Shown here: piece by piece, positions 16,142 through 22,251 of the stretch
How the letters are laid out: every line of letters starts with the position of its first letter
Position numbering within the stretch: position 1 is the first letter of the stretch
From: Candidatus Saccharimonadota bacterium
GTDB lineage: Bacteria > Patescibacteriota > Saccharimonadia > Saccharimonadales > Saccharimonadaceae
DNA length: 42,462 bases
Assembly: GCA_017404325.1 (NCBI GenBank)
Contig: JAFRCO010000003.1
Location: 1 to 42,462, forward strand
Reading direction: 5' to 3'
The notes under the pieces: model-generated
Database searches by the model: none
The model's input: only the letters and a program-made list of their open reading frames with translations
Told to the model about the DNA's origin: nothing
Position numbers and translations under genes: made by a program

Positions 16142-16687
16142 ATGGCAGTAAACAGATATGACGATACAAGAGCCTGGTATGCAATTTCAACATATTCTGG
16201 CTATGAGGATAAAGTTGCTGATTCAATCAACCAACGTGTAAACACGGTCGAGATGGCAGATAAGATTTTTGAAGCAATCGTACCGAAAGAAAAACAAATT
16301 GAAATTAAAAATGGGAAGAGAAAAATCGTTGATCGTAAGATTTTACAAGGTTATGTACTCGTCGATATGAAACTATCAGATGAGACTTGGTATATTATTC
16401 GTAATACTCCTGGTGTAACTGGTTTTATTGGCACTGGAACGCAGCCAACACCGGTTTCCGCTAAAGAAATTGCAAAGATAAAGAAACGTATGGGCGTTGA
16501 GGATCCTAAATTCTCGGTTAAATATGAAGTTGGTGAAGTTGTTTCGATTACGGATGGTCCGTTCAAGGGCTTTGATGGATCGATTTCAGAAATTGATGCG
16601 GCTAAAGGCAAACTAAAAGTGATGGTTTCGATGTTTGGACGCGAAACGCCAGTCGAACTCGACGCTTTACAAGTAAAGCAATTGTGA
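16142..16687 (+). CDS. nusG: Transcription termination/antitermination factor NusG
   Basis: The 181-residue protein has the NGN domain (residues 8-115, starting RAWYAISTYSGYEDKVADSI and including GYVLVDM and NTPGVTGFIGTG) and a C-terminal KOW domain (about 128-180, VGEVVSITDGPFKGFDGSI). Both are of normal length. NusG binds RNA polymerase and links it to Rho or to ribosomal protein S10. It is co-transcribed with secE. The stop TGA (16685-16687) is part of the rplK -10 element. Confidence 0.97.
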   Translation: MAVNRYDDTRAWYAISTYSGYEDKVADSINQRVNTVEMADKIFEAIVPKEKQIEIKNGKRKIVDRKILQGYVLVDMKLSDETWYIIRNTPGVTGFIGTGTQPTPVSAKEIAKIKKRMGVEDPKFSVKYEVGEVVSITDGPFKGFDGSISEIDAAKGKLKVMVSMFGRETPVELDALQVKQL

Positions 16688-16693
16688 TATAAT
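16685..16693 (+). promoter_or_regulatory. Extended -10 promoter of rplK
   Basis: TGATATAAT, whose TGA is the nusG stop codon. A leader of about 24 bases with GAAAGG (16711-16716) precedes ATG 16724. Confidence 0.6.
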
Positions 16694-16723
16694 AATAGAG
16701 TTACGCACTAGAAAGGTATTTTC

Positions 16724-17152
16724 ATGGCAGAAAAGAAAGTAATTGGAAATTTGAAGTTACGCATTCCGGCAGGACGTGCAACAGCAGGACCTCCAGTAGG
16801 TTCAACCCTTGGTCAATGGGGCTTAAATATGATGGATTTCATCAATCCGTTTAATGAAGCTACTAAAGATTTAATGGGCAAAAATGTTATAGTCCACATT
16901 CGCGTATTTGAAGATCGAACTTTTGATTGGAAGTGTTTAGGACAACCAGTTGATGATTTGATTCGTGAAACAATCAAGATTGAAAAAGGTTCTGGAAAAC
17001 CGAATGTTGATAAAGTCGGCAAAATTACTAGAGCACAACTTGAAGAAATTGCAAAAAAGAAAATGGATCAACTTAATGCTGTTGATTTAGATGGTGCTGT
17101 TAAGATTGTAGCTGGTACTGCTCGTTCAATGGGTGTTGAAGTTGTAGACTAA
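16724..17152 (+). CDS. rplK: 50S ribosomal protein L11
   Basis: The 142-residue protein is full length. The N-terminal domain starts KLRIPAGRATAGPPVGSTLGQWGLNMMDF, with the proline- and glycine-rich loop that carries thiostrepton-site prolines. The RNA-binding C-terminal domain ends KIVAGTARSMGVEVVD. It binds the 23S rRNA GTPase-associated region together with L10-L12. Unlike most bacteria, rplA is not next: a terminator, an orphan gene and a new promoter lie between. Confidence 0.98.
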   Translation: MAEKKVIGNLKLRIPAGRATAGPPVGSTLGQWGLNMMDFINPFNEATKDLMGKNVIVHIRVFEDRTFDWKCLGQPVDDLIRETIKIEKGSGKPNVDKVGKITRAQLEEIAKKKMDQLNAVDLDGAVKIVAGTARSMGVEVVD

Positions 17153-17153
17153 T

Positions 17154-17186
17154 ATCATAAAAACAGCCTAATAATGGCTGTTTTTT
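17154..17186 (+). terminator. Rho-independent terminator after rplK
   Basis: AAACAGCC (17161-17168) pairs with GGCTGTTT (17176-17183) around TAATAAT, followed by a T run to 17186. Flanking ATCA and TGAT extend the stem. Confidence 0.85.
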
Positions 17187-17216
17187 GATGCCTAAATTGA
17201 CTGAATAGTAAAAGTA

Positions 17217-17225
17217 TGGTAAAAT
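17217..17225 (+). promoter_or_regulatory. Extended -10 promoter of the 161-residue orphan gene
   Basis: TGGTAAAAT, with a leader of about 40 bases and a strong AAGGAGG (17258-17264) before ATG 17273. Confidence 0.55.
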
Positions 17226-17272
17226 AGTAACGGGTTTTATTTTTCCTAGAAAAAATCAAGGAGGGCGTAAAC

Positions 17273-17758
17273 ATGGGAAAAAAAGCACGTTACTATTTTA
17301 CTATTCAAGAGCTTCAACAAAAAGCTCTGAAGGCATGGAAAACCTACGCAGAAGAGTATAGGAACTTAGTTCCTAAGTATCAAAGTCTTCTATCGAAGAA
17401 AAGGTGGCTAAAAATGAACGAGCGTGGCTATGGAAATATGCCAATACGCAGACTCAACAAGAGCGTTCTTGAAGAATTTGTCCAAATTCCTTTTTTCGAT
17501 ATCAAATCCGAAAAGGATGCAGTTGATTTTGTTCATGGACTTGAATATGGTGAGCTGAATAATCTTGTGGCAACTATTTATGCCGCATTAGATGACCATT
17601 CTTACAGAACCATAAAATCACGTATTAGTGATTACGAGCATGAGATAAAATACTGGAAGTACTCCAGAGCGTTTGGGTATGACCCTACATATCCAGTATC
17701 ATCGAGCCAACACGCAAGAAGCACTGTCAGGCGCTCGAGCGGATCATCAGATGAGTAG
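17273..17758 (+). CDS. Uncharacterised 161-residue basic protein inserted in the ribosomal cluster
   Basis: I do not recognise the family. The protein is soluble and mostly helical, rich in Lys, Arg and Tyr (KARYYFTIQELQQKALKAW at the N-terminus, ISDYEHEIKYWKYSRAFGYDP near residue 120-140). It ends in a Ser/Arg-rich tail of about 20 residues (SSSQHARSTVRRSSGSSDE). There is no signal peptide, membrane helix or cysteine. Its own promoter, a near-perfect Shine-Dalgarno and terminators on both sides make it an independent, probably well-expressed unit splitting rplK from rplA. The composition suggests nucleic-acid or ribosome binding, but nothing proves this. Confidence 0.8.
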   Translation: MGKKARYYFTIQELQQKALKAWKTYAEEYRNLVPKYQSLLSKKRWLKMNERGYGNMPIRRLNKSVLEEFVQIPFFDIKSEKDAVDFVHGLEYGELNNLVATIYAALDDHSYRTIKSRISDYEHEIKYWKYSRAFGYDPTYPVSSSQHARSTVRRSSGSSDE

Positions 17759-17771
17759 AATGTAGGGTTAC

Positions 17772-17796
17772 GGGAGACTTAAGTCTCCCTTTTTTC
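17772..17796 (+). terminator. Rho-independent terminator after the 161-residue orphan
   Basis: GGGAGACTTAAGTCTCCC (17772-17789) is a perfect 18-base palindrome followed directly by a run of T. Confidence 0.9.
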
Positions 17797-17817
17797 ATTG
17801 CTTATTTTAATTAGTTC

Positions 17818-17826
17818 TGGTATAAT
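17818..17826 (+). promoter_or_regulatory. Extended -10 promoter and leader of rplA
   Basis: TGGTATAAT, followed by a leader of about 53 bases with a small GGG-TTTTA-CCC hairpin near 17853-17863 and GAAAGG before ATG 17886. A leader of this length could hold an L1 autoregulatory site, as L1 binds its own mRNA in other bacteria, but I cannot match the motif. Confidence 0.6.
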
Positions 17827-17885
17827 ATATAGATATTATTAGTAGTTGGGAGGGTTTTACCCGTTAATACCACAGAAAGGAAATT

Positions 17886-18794
17886 ATGGCTAAAGAAGAG
17901 GCCAAAAACTTAAAAGATACTGAAGTAGTCGTTGAGGCTCCGGAAGTAGAAGAACCAGAAAAATTTGCAAAATCTGGTAAGAAATCAAAGAAGCATATTG
18001 AAGAAGTAAAAGCTGAAGAAGAACGCCAAGCTCGTAAAGAAGAGCGTAAGGCTTCTGAAGCAGTCGAGAAATCGAAAGGCGCTAAACCAATTGTACGCCC
18101 ACTCATCGAACGACGTGGTAAGAAATATCAAGAAGTAGCTAAATTAGTCGAAAAGGGAAAAGTATATAGTCTTAAAGATGCAATTGAACTTGCAATTAAG
18201 ACTAATCCGGCTAAATTTGACGCTTCGGTTGAAATTCACGCAAGACTCGGCGTTGATCCACGCCAAGCTGATCAAAATATTCGTACTACTATCGTACTTC
18301 CGAATGGAAACGGTAAAACTGTACGCGTGGCTGTTTTTGCGCCAGCTGATGTCTGTAAAGCCGCAAAAGCTGCAGGAGCAGATATTGCCGAAGATGAAGA
18401 ATTCTTAAAGAAACTTGATAAAGGTACGATTGACTTCGACGTATTAATTTCGACTCCTGCATACATGCCAAAGCTTGGTAAATATGCCCGTGTTCTTGGT
18501 CCAAAAGGTTTGATGCCAAACCCGAAAGCCGGGACGGTAACGATGGACGTTGAAAAGGCTGTAAAAGAATCTAAAGCTGGTAAAGTTGAATATCGTGTCG
18601 ACAAACAATCGATTGTTCATATTGGAATTGGTAAAGTTTCGTTTGGGACTGAAAAGTTACTTGAGAATGCTAATACGTTCTTTGATAGCTTAAAGGCGCA
18701 AAAACCTGCTTCGCTCAAAGGTTCTTATGTGAAGTCGGTATTCATCACTACTACTATGGGTCCTTCGATTCAACTAGAAAATCTTTATAACTAA
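17886..18794 (+). CDS. rplA: 50S ribosomal protein L1 with charged N-terminal extension
   Basis: The 302-residue protein is about 70 residues longer than typical L1. Residues 1-75 are a Lys/Glu/Arg-rich, low-complexity extension with likely coiled-coil character. The L1 core starts at about RGKKYQEVAKLVEKG (residue 77). It contains DQNIRTTIVLPNG, the domain II segment ISTPAYMPKLGKYARVLGPKGLMPNPKAGTV-type signature (about 185-215) and VEYRVDKQSIVHIGIG. L1 forms the stalk that guides tRNA release. The extension recalls the Lys/Glu-rich tail of SecE in the same region. A palindromic element begins about 6 bases after the stop. Confidence 0.96.
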   Translation: MAKEEAKNLKDTEVVVEAPEVEEPEKFAKSGKKSKKHIEEVKAEEERQARKEERKASEAVEKSKGAKPIVRPLIERRGKKYQEVAKLVEKGKVYSLKDAIELAIKTNPAKFDASVEIHARLGVDPRQADQNIRTTIVLPNGNGKTVRVAVFAPADVCKAAKAAGADIAEDEEFLKKLDKGTIDFDVLISTPAYMPKLGKYARVLGPKGLMPNPKAGTVTMDVEKAVKESKAGKVEYRVDKQSIVHIGIGKVSFGTEKLLENANTFFDSLKAQKPASLKGSYVKSVFITTTMGPSIQLENLYN

Positions 18795-18799
18795 TCTTA

Positions 18800-18915
18800 T
18801 ATAACAAAATAATATCTTTGAGACACGGGTCGCTTTCGCCCATCGTCATGGGGAAAGCGCCCTCAAGCTCGGTCGTAACCTCCGCATGTTCCCAAAGATA
18901 TTATTTTTTGTTATA
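18800..18915. repeat. Palindromic element A (GC-rich core with locus-specific inverted arms)
   Basis: The left arm AACAAAATAATATCTTTG (18803-18820) matches the inverted right arm CAAAGATATTATTTTTTGTT (18893-18912) apart from two extra T. Pairing extends through TATA/TATA to 18800 and 18915. The 72-base core is far richer in G+C than its surroundings. It holds a hairpin CGCTTTC/GAAAGCG (18831-18859) enclosing CCCAT-CGTC-ATGGG (18839-18852). On the minus strand that loop reads GACG, the same as in element C. ACCTC lies at 18878-18882. The right arm contains the promoter of the next gene. The element could also act as terminator for rplA. Confidence 0.75.
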
Positions 18916-18917
18916 AT
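18909..18917 (+). promoter_or_regulatory. Extended -10 promoter inside the right arm of element A
   Basis: TGTTATAAT, then 9 bases to ATG 18927. Almost the whole box lies in the right arm of the inverted repeat, so the fold could mask it. Confidence 0.6.
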
Positions 18918-18926
18918 GAAATTATT

Positions 18927-19511
18927 ATGGATAAGATCAAAGAAATTGCAAATAGAATTGGGGGAATGGAAATATATGAATCGTTAATAGTGGCAGCAAT
19001 TGGGCTTGCCGTTTTATTATTCGGATACCGAATTAAGAAAGTTGCCTTCTTTATAATTTGGTTTTTGATTGGTTATAATCTTATGTTACTTTTGATGCCG
19101 CTTATTAATGGTGCAGTTCCACAAATTGCAACCGATCATTTGTGGCAAATTCTACTACCGATTGCTGGTGGCCTACTTTTAGCTTTGTGCGGGTTTTCAA
19201 TCGAAAAACTCTGTGTTGCTGGGATTTGTTTCTTCCTAGTAATGCTAATTACAGTACAATATTTCGGAACTGATATCTTAACCTTAGCAATTGGAGCGAT
19301 TATTGGCGTAGTCGCAGCTGCCGCAGCAACCGCAATGATAAAGCCAGCAATTATTATCGCAACTTCGATTGCTGGAGCGTGGGCTTTAACGCTCGCATTA
19401 TTAAATATTTTCCCAGTAATTGATGGCGCAGTTTTCTTCTTGCCGTTTATTGCGGCGTTTGCTTTGCTTGGTGCGATTTTCCAATTTGCGACTACAAAAC
19501 ATTGTGACTAG
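18927..19511 (+). CDS. TM198/DUF4203-like seven-helix membrane protein
   Basis: The 194-residue protein is almost entirely hydrophobic, with about seven membrane helices starting near residue 17. A short polar N-terminus (MDKIKEIANRIGGMEIYES) and tail (TTKHCD) flank them. The repeated glycine-rich helices (LAVLLFGYRIKKVAFFIIWFLIG, AIGAIIGVVAAAAATAMIKPA) resemble the TM7S3/TM198-like (DUF4203) group. No catalytic motif is visible and the function is unknown. It starts with almost no leader, downstream of palindromic element A, and precedes the L10 leader. Confidence 0.65.
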   Translation: MDKIKEIANRIGGMEIYESLIVAAIGLAVLLFGYRIKKVAFFIIWFLIGYNLMLLLMPLINGAVPQIATDHLWQILLPIAGGLLLALCGFSIEKLCVAGICFFLVMLITVQYFGTDILTLAIGAIIGVVAAAAATAMIKPAIIIATSIAGAWALTLALLNIFPVIDGAVFFLPFIAAFALLGAIFQFATTKHCD

Positions 19512-19528
19512 ACAATTTTAATTGATTT

Positions 19529-19537
19529 TGTTATAAT
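19529..19537 (+). promoter_or_regulatory. Extended -10 promoter of rplJ-rplL
   Basis: TGTTATAAT, with predicted transcription start near 19544 at the foot of the L10 leader structure. Confidence 0.65.
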
Positions 19538-19544
19538 TAGATTA

Positions 19545-19640
19545 GTTACCAAAGACAGCGACGGGAGTAATCCTTAATTATGTCGCCGAGGAGAATTTCT
19601 TATAATTTGTTTGGTGACGCTATTTAACAATTAGCTAACT
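19545..19640 (+). ncRNA. Ribosomal protein L10 leader (autoregulatory mRNA structure)
   Basis: The sequence TTACCAAAGACAGCGACGGG and the later TGTCGCCGAGGAGAA match the conserved kink-turn part of the L10 leader family. GTTACC (19545-19550) pairs with GGTGAC (19613-19618), allowing one G-U pair. GCGAC (19558-19562) pairs with GTCGC (19582-19586). In known cases L10 or the L10-L12 complex binds here and lowers translation of rplJ-rplL. The exact 3' end is uncertain. Confidence 0.85.
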
Positions 19641-19669
19641 AAATATTAAAATAACCAAAGGAACTTTTT

Positions 19670-20191
19670 ATGGCAATTACAAAGGATAAAAAGAACGAAT
19701 TGGTTGCTGATTTGACGGAGCTTCTTTCTAATGCAAAAACTACAGTTTATGCCAAATATCAAGGCTTAACTGTAGCAGAATTGCAAGAACTACGAAAAGC
19801 CGCTCGCGAAGCGGGCATAAAAATTAAGGTAGTTAAAAACCGTTTAGTACGAGTCGCAATGGGTCAAATTGCGGTTTATAAAGATACTGATACGACTGGT
19901 TTAACCGGACAGTTACTTTATGCAATTTCGGCTGATGACGAAGTTGCACCAGCAAAAGTTTTAGCAACTTTTGCAAAGACTCATGATGCACTTGATCTAG
20001 TTGGTGGTTTTAACGATCTTGGTAATGCTTTATCGAAAGACGAAGTTAACGCTCTTGCGGCTATGCCGAGCAAGAACGAACTTATTGCGCAGGTCGTTGC
20101 ACAACTTCTCTCGCCGGTTACAGATTCTATTTCTGGTCTTTCTGGCGGACTTTCGGGAATTATCTCGGGTCTAGAAGCGCACGCAAGTTAG
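19670..20191 (+). CDS. rplJ: 50S ribosomal protein L10
   Basis: The 173-residue protein is full length. It starts AITKDKKNELVADLTELLSNAKTTVYAKYQGLTVAELQELRKAAREAG, the usual L10 N-terminal rRNA-binding domain, with KVVKNRLVRVA (about 53-63). The C-terminal helix after residue 140 (IAQVVAQLLSPVTDSISGLSGGL) anchors L12 dimers. AAAGGAAC precedes the ATG. Expression is likely controlled by the L10 leader upstream. Confidence 0.97.
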   Translation: MAITKDKKNELVADLTELLSNAKTTVYAKYQGLTVAELQELRKAAREAGIKIKVVKNRLVRVAMGQIAVYKDTDTTGLTGQLLYAISADDEVAPAKVLATFAKTHDALDLVGGFNDLGNALSKDEVNALAAMPSKNELIAQVVAQLLSPVTDSISGLSGGLSGIISGLEAHAS

Positions 20192-20224
20192 TAACCCTAA
20201 ATTATTAATTAGAAAGGATTTAAA

Positions 20225-20608
20225 ATGGCTACAGATATTAAGAAATTAGCCGAAGAACTAGTTAAATTAACTGTTCTCGAAGTAAACGAATTAAAGAACG
20301 TCCTTAAGGACGAATATGGCATCGAGCCGGCTGCTGCTGCAGTCGCCGTTGCTGCTGGTCCAGCTGCTGAAGCTGGCGCTGCTGCTGATGAAGGTAAATC
20401 TGAATACGACGTCGTCTTAAAAGACGCTGGCGCACAAAAGATTGCAGTCATCAAGGCTGTTAAGGAAGCTACCGGATTGGGTCTTGGCGAAGCTAAAGCT
20501 ATCGTCGATGGTGCTCCGGCAACTGTAAAAGAGAAAGTCGCTAAAGACGAAGCTGAAGCGATGAAGAAAGCGCTTGAAGAAGCTGGCGCTACTGTCGAAC
20601 TCGCTTAA
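20225..20608 (+). CDS. rplL: 50S ribosomal protein L7/L12
   Basis: The 127-residue protein has an N-terminal dimerisation helix region (1-35), an Ala/Gly-rich hinge at about 38-58, and the C-terminal factor-binding domain [38 protein letters not shown] (about 60-97), ending [10 protein letters not shown]. It recruits translational GTPases. GAAAGG lies 7 bases before the ATG, 33 bases after rplJ. A terminator follows. Confidence 0.98.
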   Translation: MATDIKKLAEELVKLTVLEVNELKNVLKDEYGIEPAAAAVAVAAGPAAEAGAAADEGKSEYDVVLKDAGAQKIAVIKAVKEATGLGLGEAKAIVDGAPATVKEKVAKDEAEAMKKALEEAGATVELA

Positions 20609-20636
20609 TCATTAAAGTTAGCTAATTGTATTGTTT

Positions 20637-20668
20637 AAATGAAACCCGGGTAACTGGGTTTCATTTTT
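20637..20668 (+). terminator. Rho-independent terminator after rplL
   Basis: ATGAAACCC (20639-20647) pairs with GGGTTTCAT (20656-20664), flanked by A and T runs, so it can act on both strands. Confidence 0.88.
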
Positions 20669-20670
20669 AT

Positions 20671-20700
20671 AAAAAATTGCCCAGGTAAAGATACCTGGGC
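20671..20700 (-). terminator. Rho-independent terminator of the 81-residue orphan gene
   Basis: GCCCAGGTA (20679-20687) pairs perfectly with TACCTGGGC (20692-20700) around AAGA. On the minus strand it is followed by a run of T (A run 20671-20676 on the plus strand). Confidence 0.88.
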
Positions 20701-20707
20701 ACGGAGT

Positions 20708-20953
20708 TTAGTCCATAAAATAGCCTTTGTGATCGATCGGATTATAAACTGCGGTAATTTTAATTTCATTTTCGTCGACCAGAGTCAACTGGATATTCCC
20801 GTCTTCAAGGTCTTTTTTGTCGACTACTTTGTAGTAAGGATTCGCCGTATAATCATTCGACGGGCATCCATCGTCGACATAAAACTTTACACGAAACTTA
20901 TAAGTCTCGCCGACCTCAATTTCTGACGGACCATAACGAATCTTGTCCCTCAT
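20708..20953 (-). CDS. Uncharacterised 81-residue acidic protein with a consensus promoter
   Basis: The family is not recognised. The protein is soluble, acidic and probably beta-rich (GETYKFRVKFYVDDGCPSND, then NIQLTLVDENEIKITAVYNP). It has one Cys at about residue 30 and no signal peptide. The ATG at 20953 is placed 8 bases after AAGGAGG. The gene is monocistronic, with a TTGACA-17-TATAAT promoter and a 9-bp-stem terminator. Its G+C content looks higher than that of neighbouring genes. The alternation of strands suggests a small Ig- or OB-like fold, but this is a guess from the pattern only. Confidence 0.8.
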   Translation of the reverse strand: MRDKIRYGPSEIEVGETYKFRVKFYVDDGCPSNDYTANPYYKVVDKKDLEDGNIQLTLVDENEIKITAVYNPIDHKGYFMD

Positions 20954-21003
20954 CTTACCAACCTCCTTAATAATACAAGCTAGAATTATCTAACCATTAT
21001 TTA

Positions 21004-21032
21004 ATTATATCACACTCTAGATAAAATGTCAA
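21004..21032 (-). promoter_or_regulatory. Consensus sigma-70-type promoter of the 81-residue orphan
   Basis: On the minus strand TTGACA (21027-21032), 17 bases, TATAAT (21004-21009), with TG one base upstream of the -10. This is the closest match to full consensus in the window. The leader is about 43 bases with AAGGAGG. Confidence 0.85.
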
Positions 21033-21054
21033 TGCTTATAATGTTTTAGGGTAG

Positions 21055-21062
21055 TGTATAAT
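21055..21062 (+). promoter_or_regulatory. -10 promoter of the cysteine desulfurase gene
   Basis: TGTATAAT, then 6 bases to ATG 21069. An in-frame GTG at 21054 overlaps the box and is rejected as the start. Confidence 0.65.
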
Positions 21063-21068
21063 AGAGGT

Positions 21069-22232
21069 ATGAATGATTTTGATTATTTAGGCAAAGGGGA
21101 AGTCTATTTAGACAGCGCGTGTCAGAGTTTACGGCCTCGTCCGGTGATTGACGCGATTAATAAATACTATACTGAGCATAATTCTTGCGGCGAACGAGTG
21201 AAGTATAAATGGGGCGTCGAAACTGATGAGAAAGTCGAAGCAACTAGAGAAAAGGTTTTGAGGTTTTTAAAACTTTCGGGGCGAAAATATACGGTTTCTT
21301 TTACGCTTAATACGACTTATGGAATTAATCTCATTTTAAGTCAGTTAGACGATCGGAAATTTAAGAAGGTGATGACGAGCGAGATTGAACATAACTCGCC
21401 ATTTCTTTCGACAATCGCTTTTTCGGAGAGGACTGGGTTGCCGCGCGAAGTAATGGCTCGAAACGAGGATGGTTCTATTGATGTCGATAGTTATGATTTC
21501 ACTAAGGCAGTAGTAGTTATAAACTGTGCTTCAAATTTTGACGGAAGAAAACTAGTTAATATAAAGGAAATCGTCAAAGCCGTACATAAAGCGGGTGGGA
21601 TAATCATTATTGATGCAGCACAGGCTATGGCACATTCGTCTGATATTATTCGAGGAGTTGAAGTTGATGCGATTTGTTTCTCAGCACATAAGTTGTATGC
21701 CCCTTCGCTGGGCGTAATCGTTTGGAGAGATGAACTAGCTGAGAAAATGAATGTTGGTTTTGTTGGTGGTGGAATGGTTGATGATGTTAATAAGGAGTCG
21801 TATTTATTATCAGCGGAAGGAAAAGAACATCGCTACACACGCTTTGAGGCCGGGCTTCAAGCTTGGGGTGAGATTGTCGGACTTGGGGCCGCTTTGGATT
21901 GGCTAGATAAACTTCCGAAATCGGTTTGGAAGAATCTAGAAGACAATACGAAAGAATTACATGATTTTTTGTCATCTTCCAATAAAGTACACTTAGTAAA
22001 TAAAGCTGCAAATCCAACAATGTCGTTCTATGTAGAGAGTTTAGATTCGCATCTTTTAGGAAGTGCTCTATCGAGAGAAAACATTATGGCTCGAACCGGG
22101 TACTTCTGTGCACATTATTTTCTTGATCATGTCTCAAAATTTCCGCCATTGATTAGATTTTCTTTAGGTCTGCACAATCTACCTGAAGACATTGAAAAAG
22201 TTAAAAAGATAATGGAAAAAATCATCCGTTGA
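21069..22232 (+). CDS. SufS/CsdA-type cysteine desulfurase (class V aminotransferase fold)
   Basis: The 387-residue protein begins YLGKGEVYLDSACQSLRPRPV, the usual opening with the LD-A substrate loop. The pyridoxal-phosphate lysine is Lys208 in CFSAHKLYAP. Asp in IIIIDAAQAMAHS and His in the EIEHNSP segment complete the cofactor pocket. Cys347 in ARTGYFCAHYF sits where SufS carries its persulfide cysteine (RxGxxCA), so sulfur transfer from cysteine is likely. No SufU, SufBCD or IscU partner is in the window. tRNA thiolation or Fe-S assembly are both possible uses. Kynureninase-like or isopenicillin-epimerase-like relatives are less likely because of the Cys. Confidence 0.85.
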   Translation: MNDFDYLGKGEVYLDSACQSLRPRPVIDAINKYYTEHNSCGERVKYKWGVETDEKVEATREKVLRFLKLSGRKYTVSFTLNTTYGINLILSQLDDRKFKKVMTSEIEHNSPFLSTIAFSERTGLPREVMARNEDGSIDVDSYDFTKAVVVINCASNFDGRKLVNIKEIVKAVHKAGGIIIIDAAQAMAHSSDIIRGVEVDAICFSAHKLYAPSLGVIVWRDELAEKMNVGFVGGGMVDDVNKESYLLSAEGKEHRYTRFEAGLQAWGEIVGLGAALDWLDKLPKSVWKNLEDNTKELHDFLSSSNKVHLVNKAANPTMSFYVESLDSHLLGSALSRENIMARTGYFCAHYFLDHVSKFPPLIRFSLGLHNLPEDIEKVKKIMEKIIR

Positions 22233-22241
22233 TGATAGAAT
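22233..22241 (+). promoter_or_regulatory. Extended -10 promoter of the DsbA-like gene
   Basis: TGATAGAAT overlaps the TGA stop region of the desulfurase gene, with 10 bases to ATG 22252, so the leader is at most a few bases. Confidence 0.5.
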
Positions 22242-22251
22242 AGTTTTAGTT

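Noticed and set aside
18803-18912. Signal recognition particle RNA, 6S RNA or tmRNA
   Set aside because: None of their conserved motifs (for example the GGAAGG tetraloop region of SRP RNA or a tRNA-like end) are present. The shared core with element C points to a repeat family instead.
20330-20400. Ala-rich, GC-rich tract as another palindromic element
   Set aside because: It is the Ala/Gly hinge of L7/L12 and has no flanking inverted arms.
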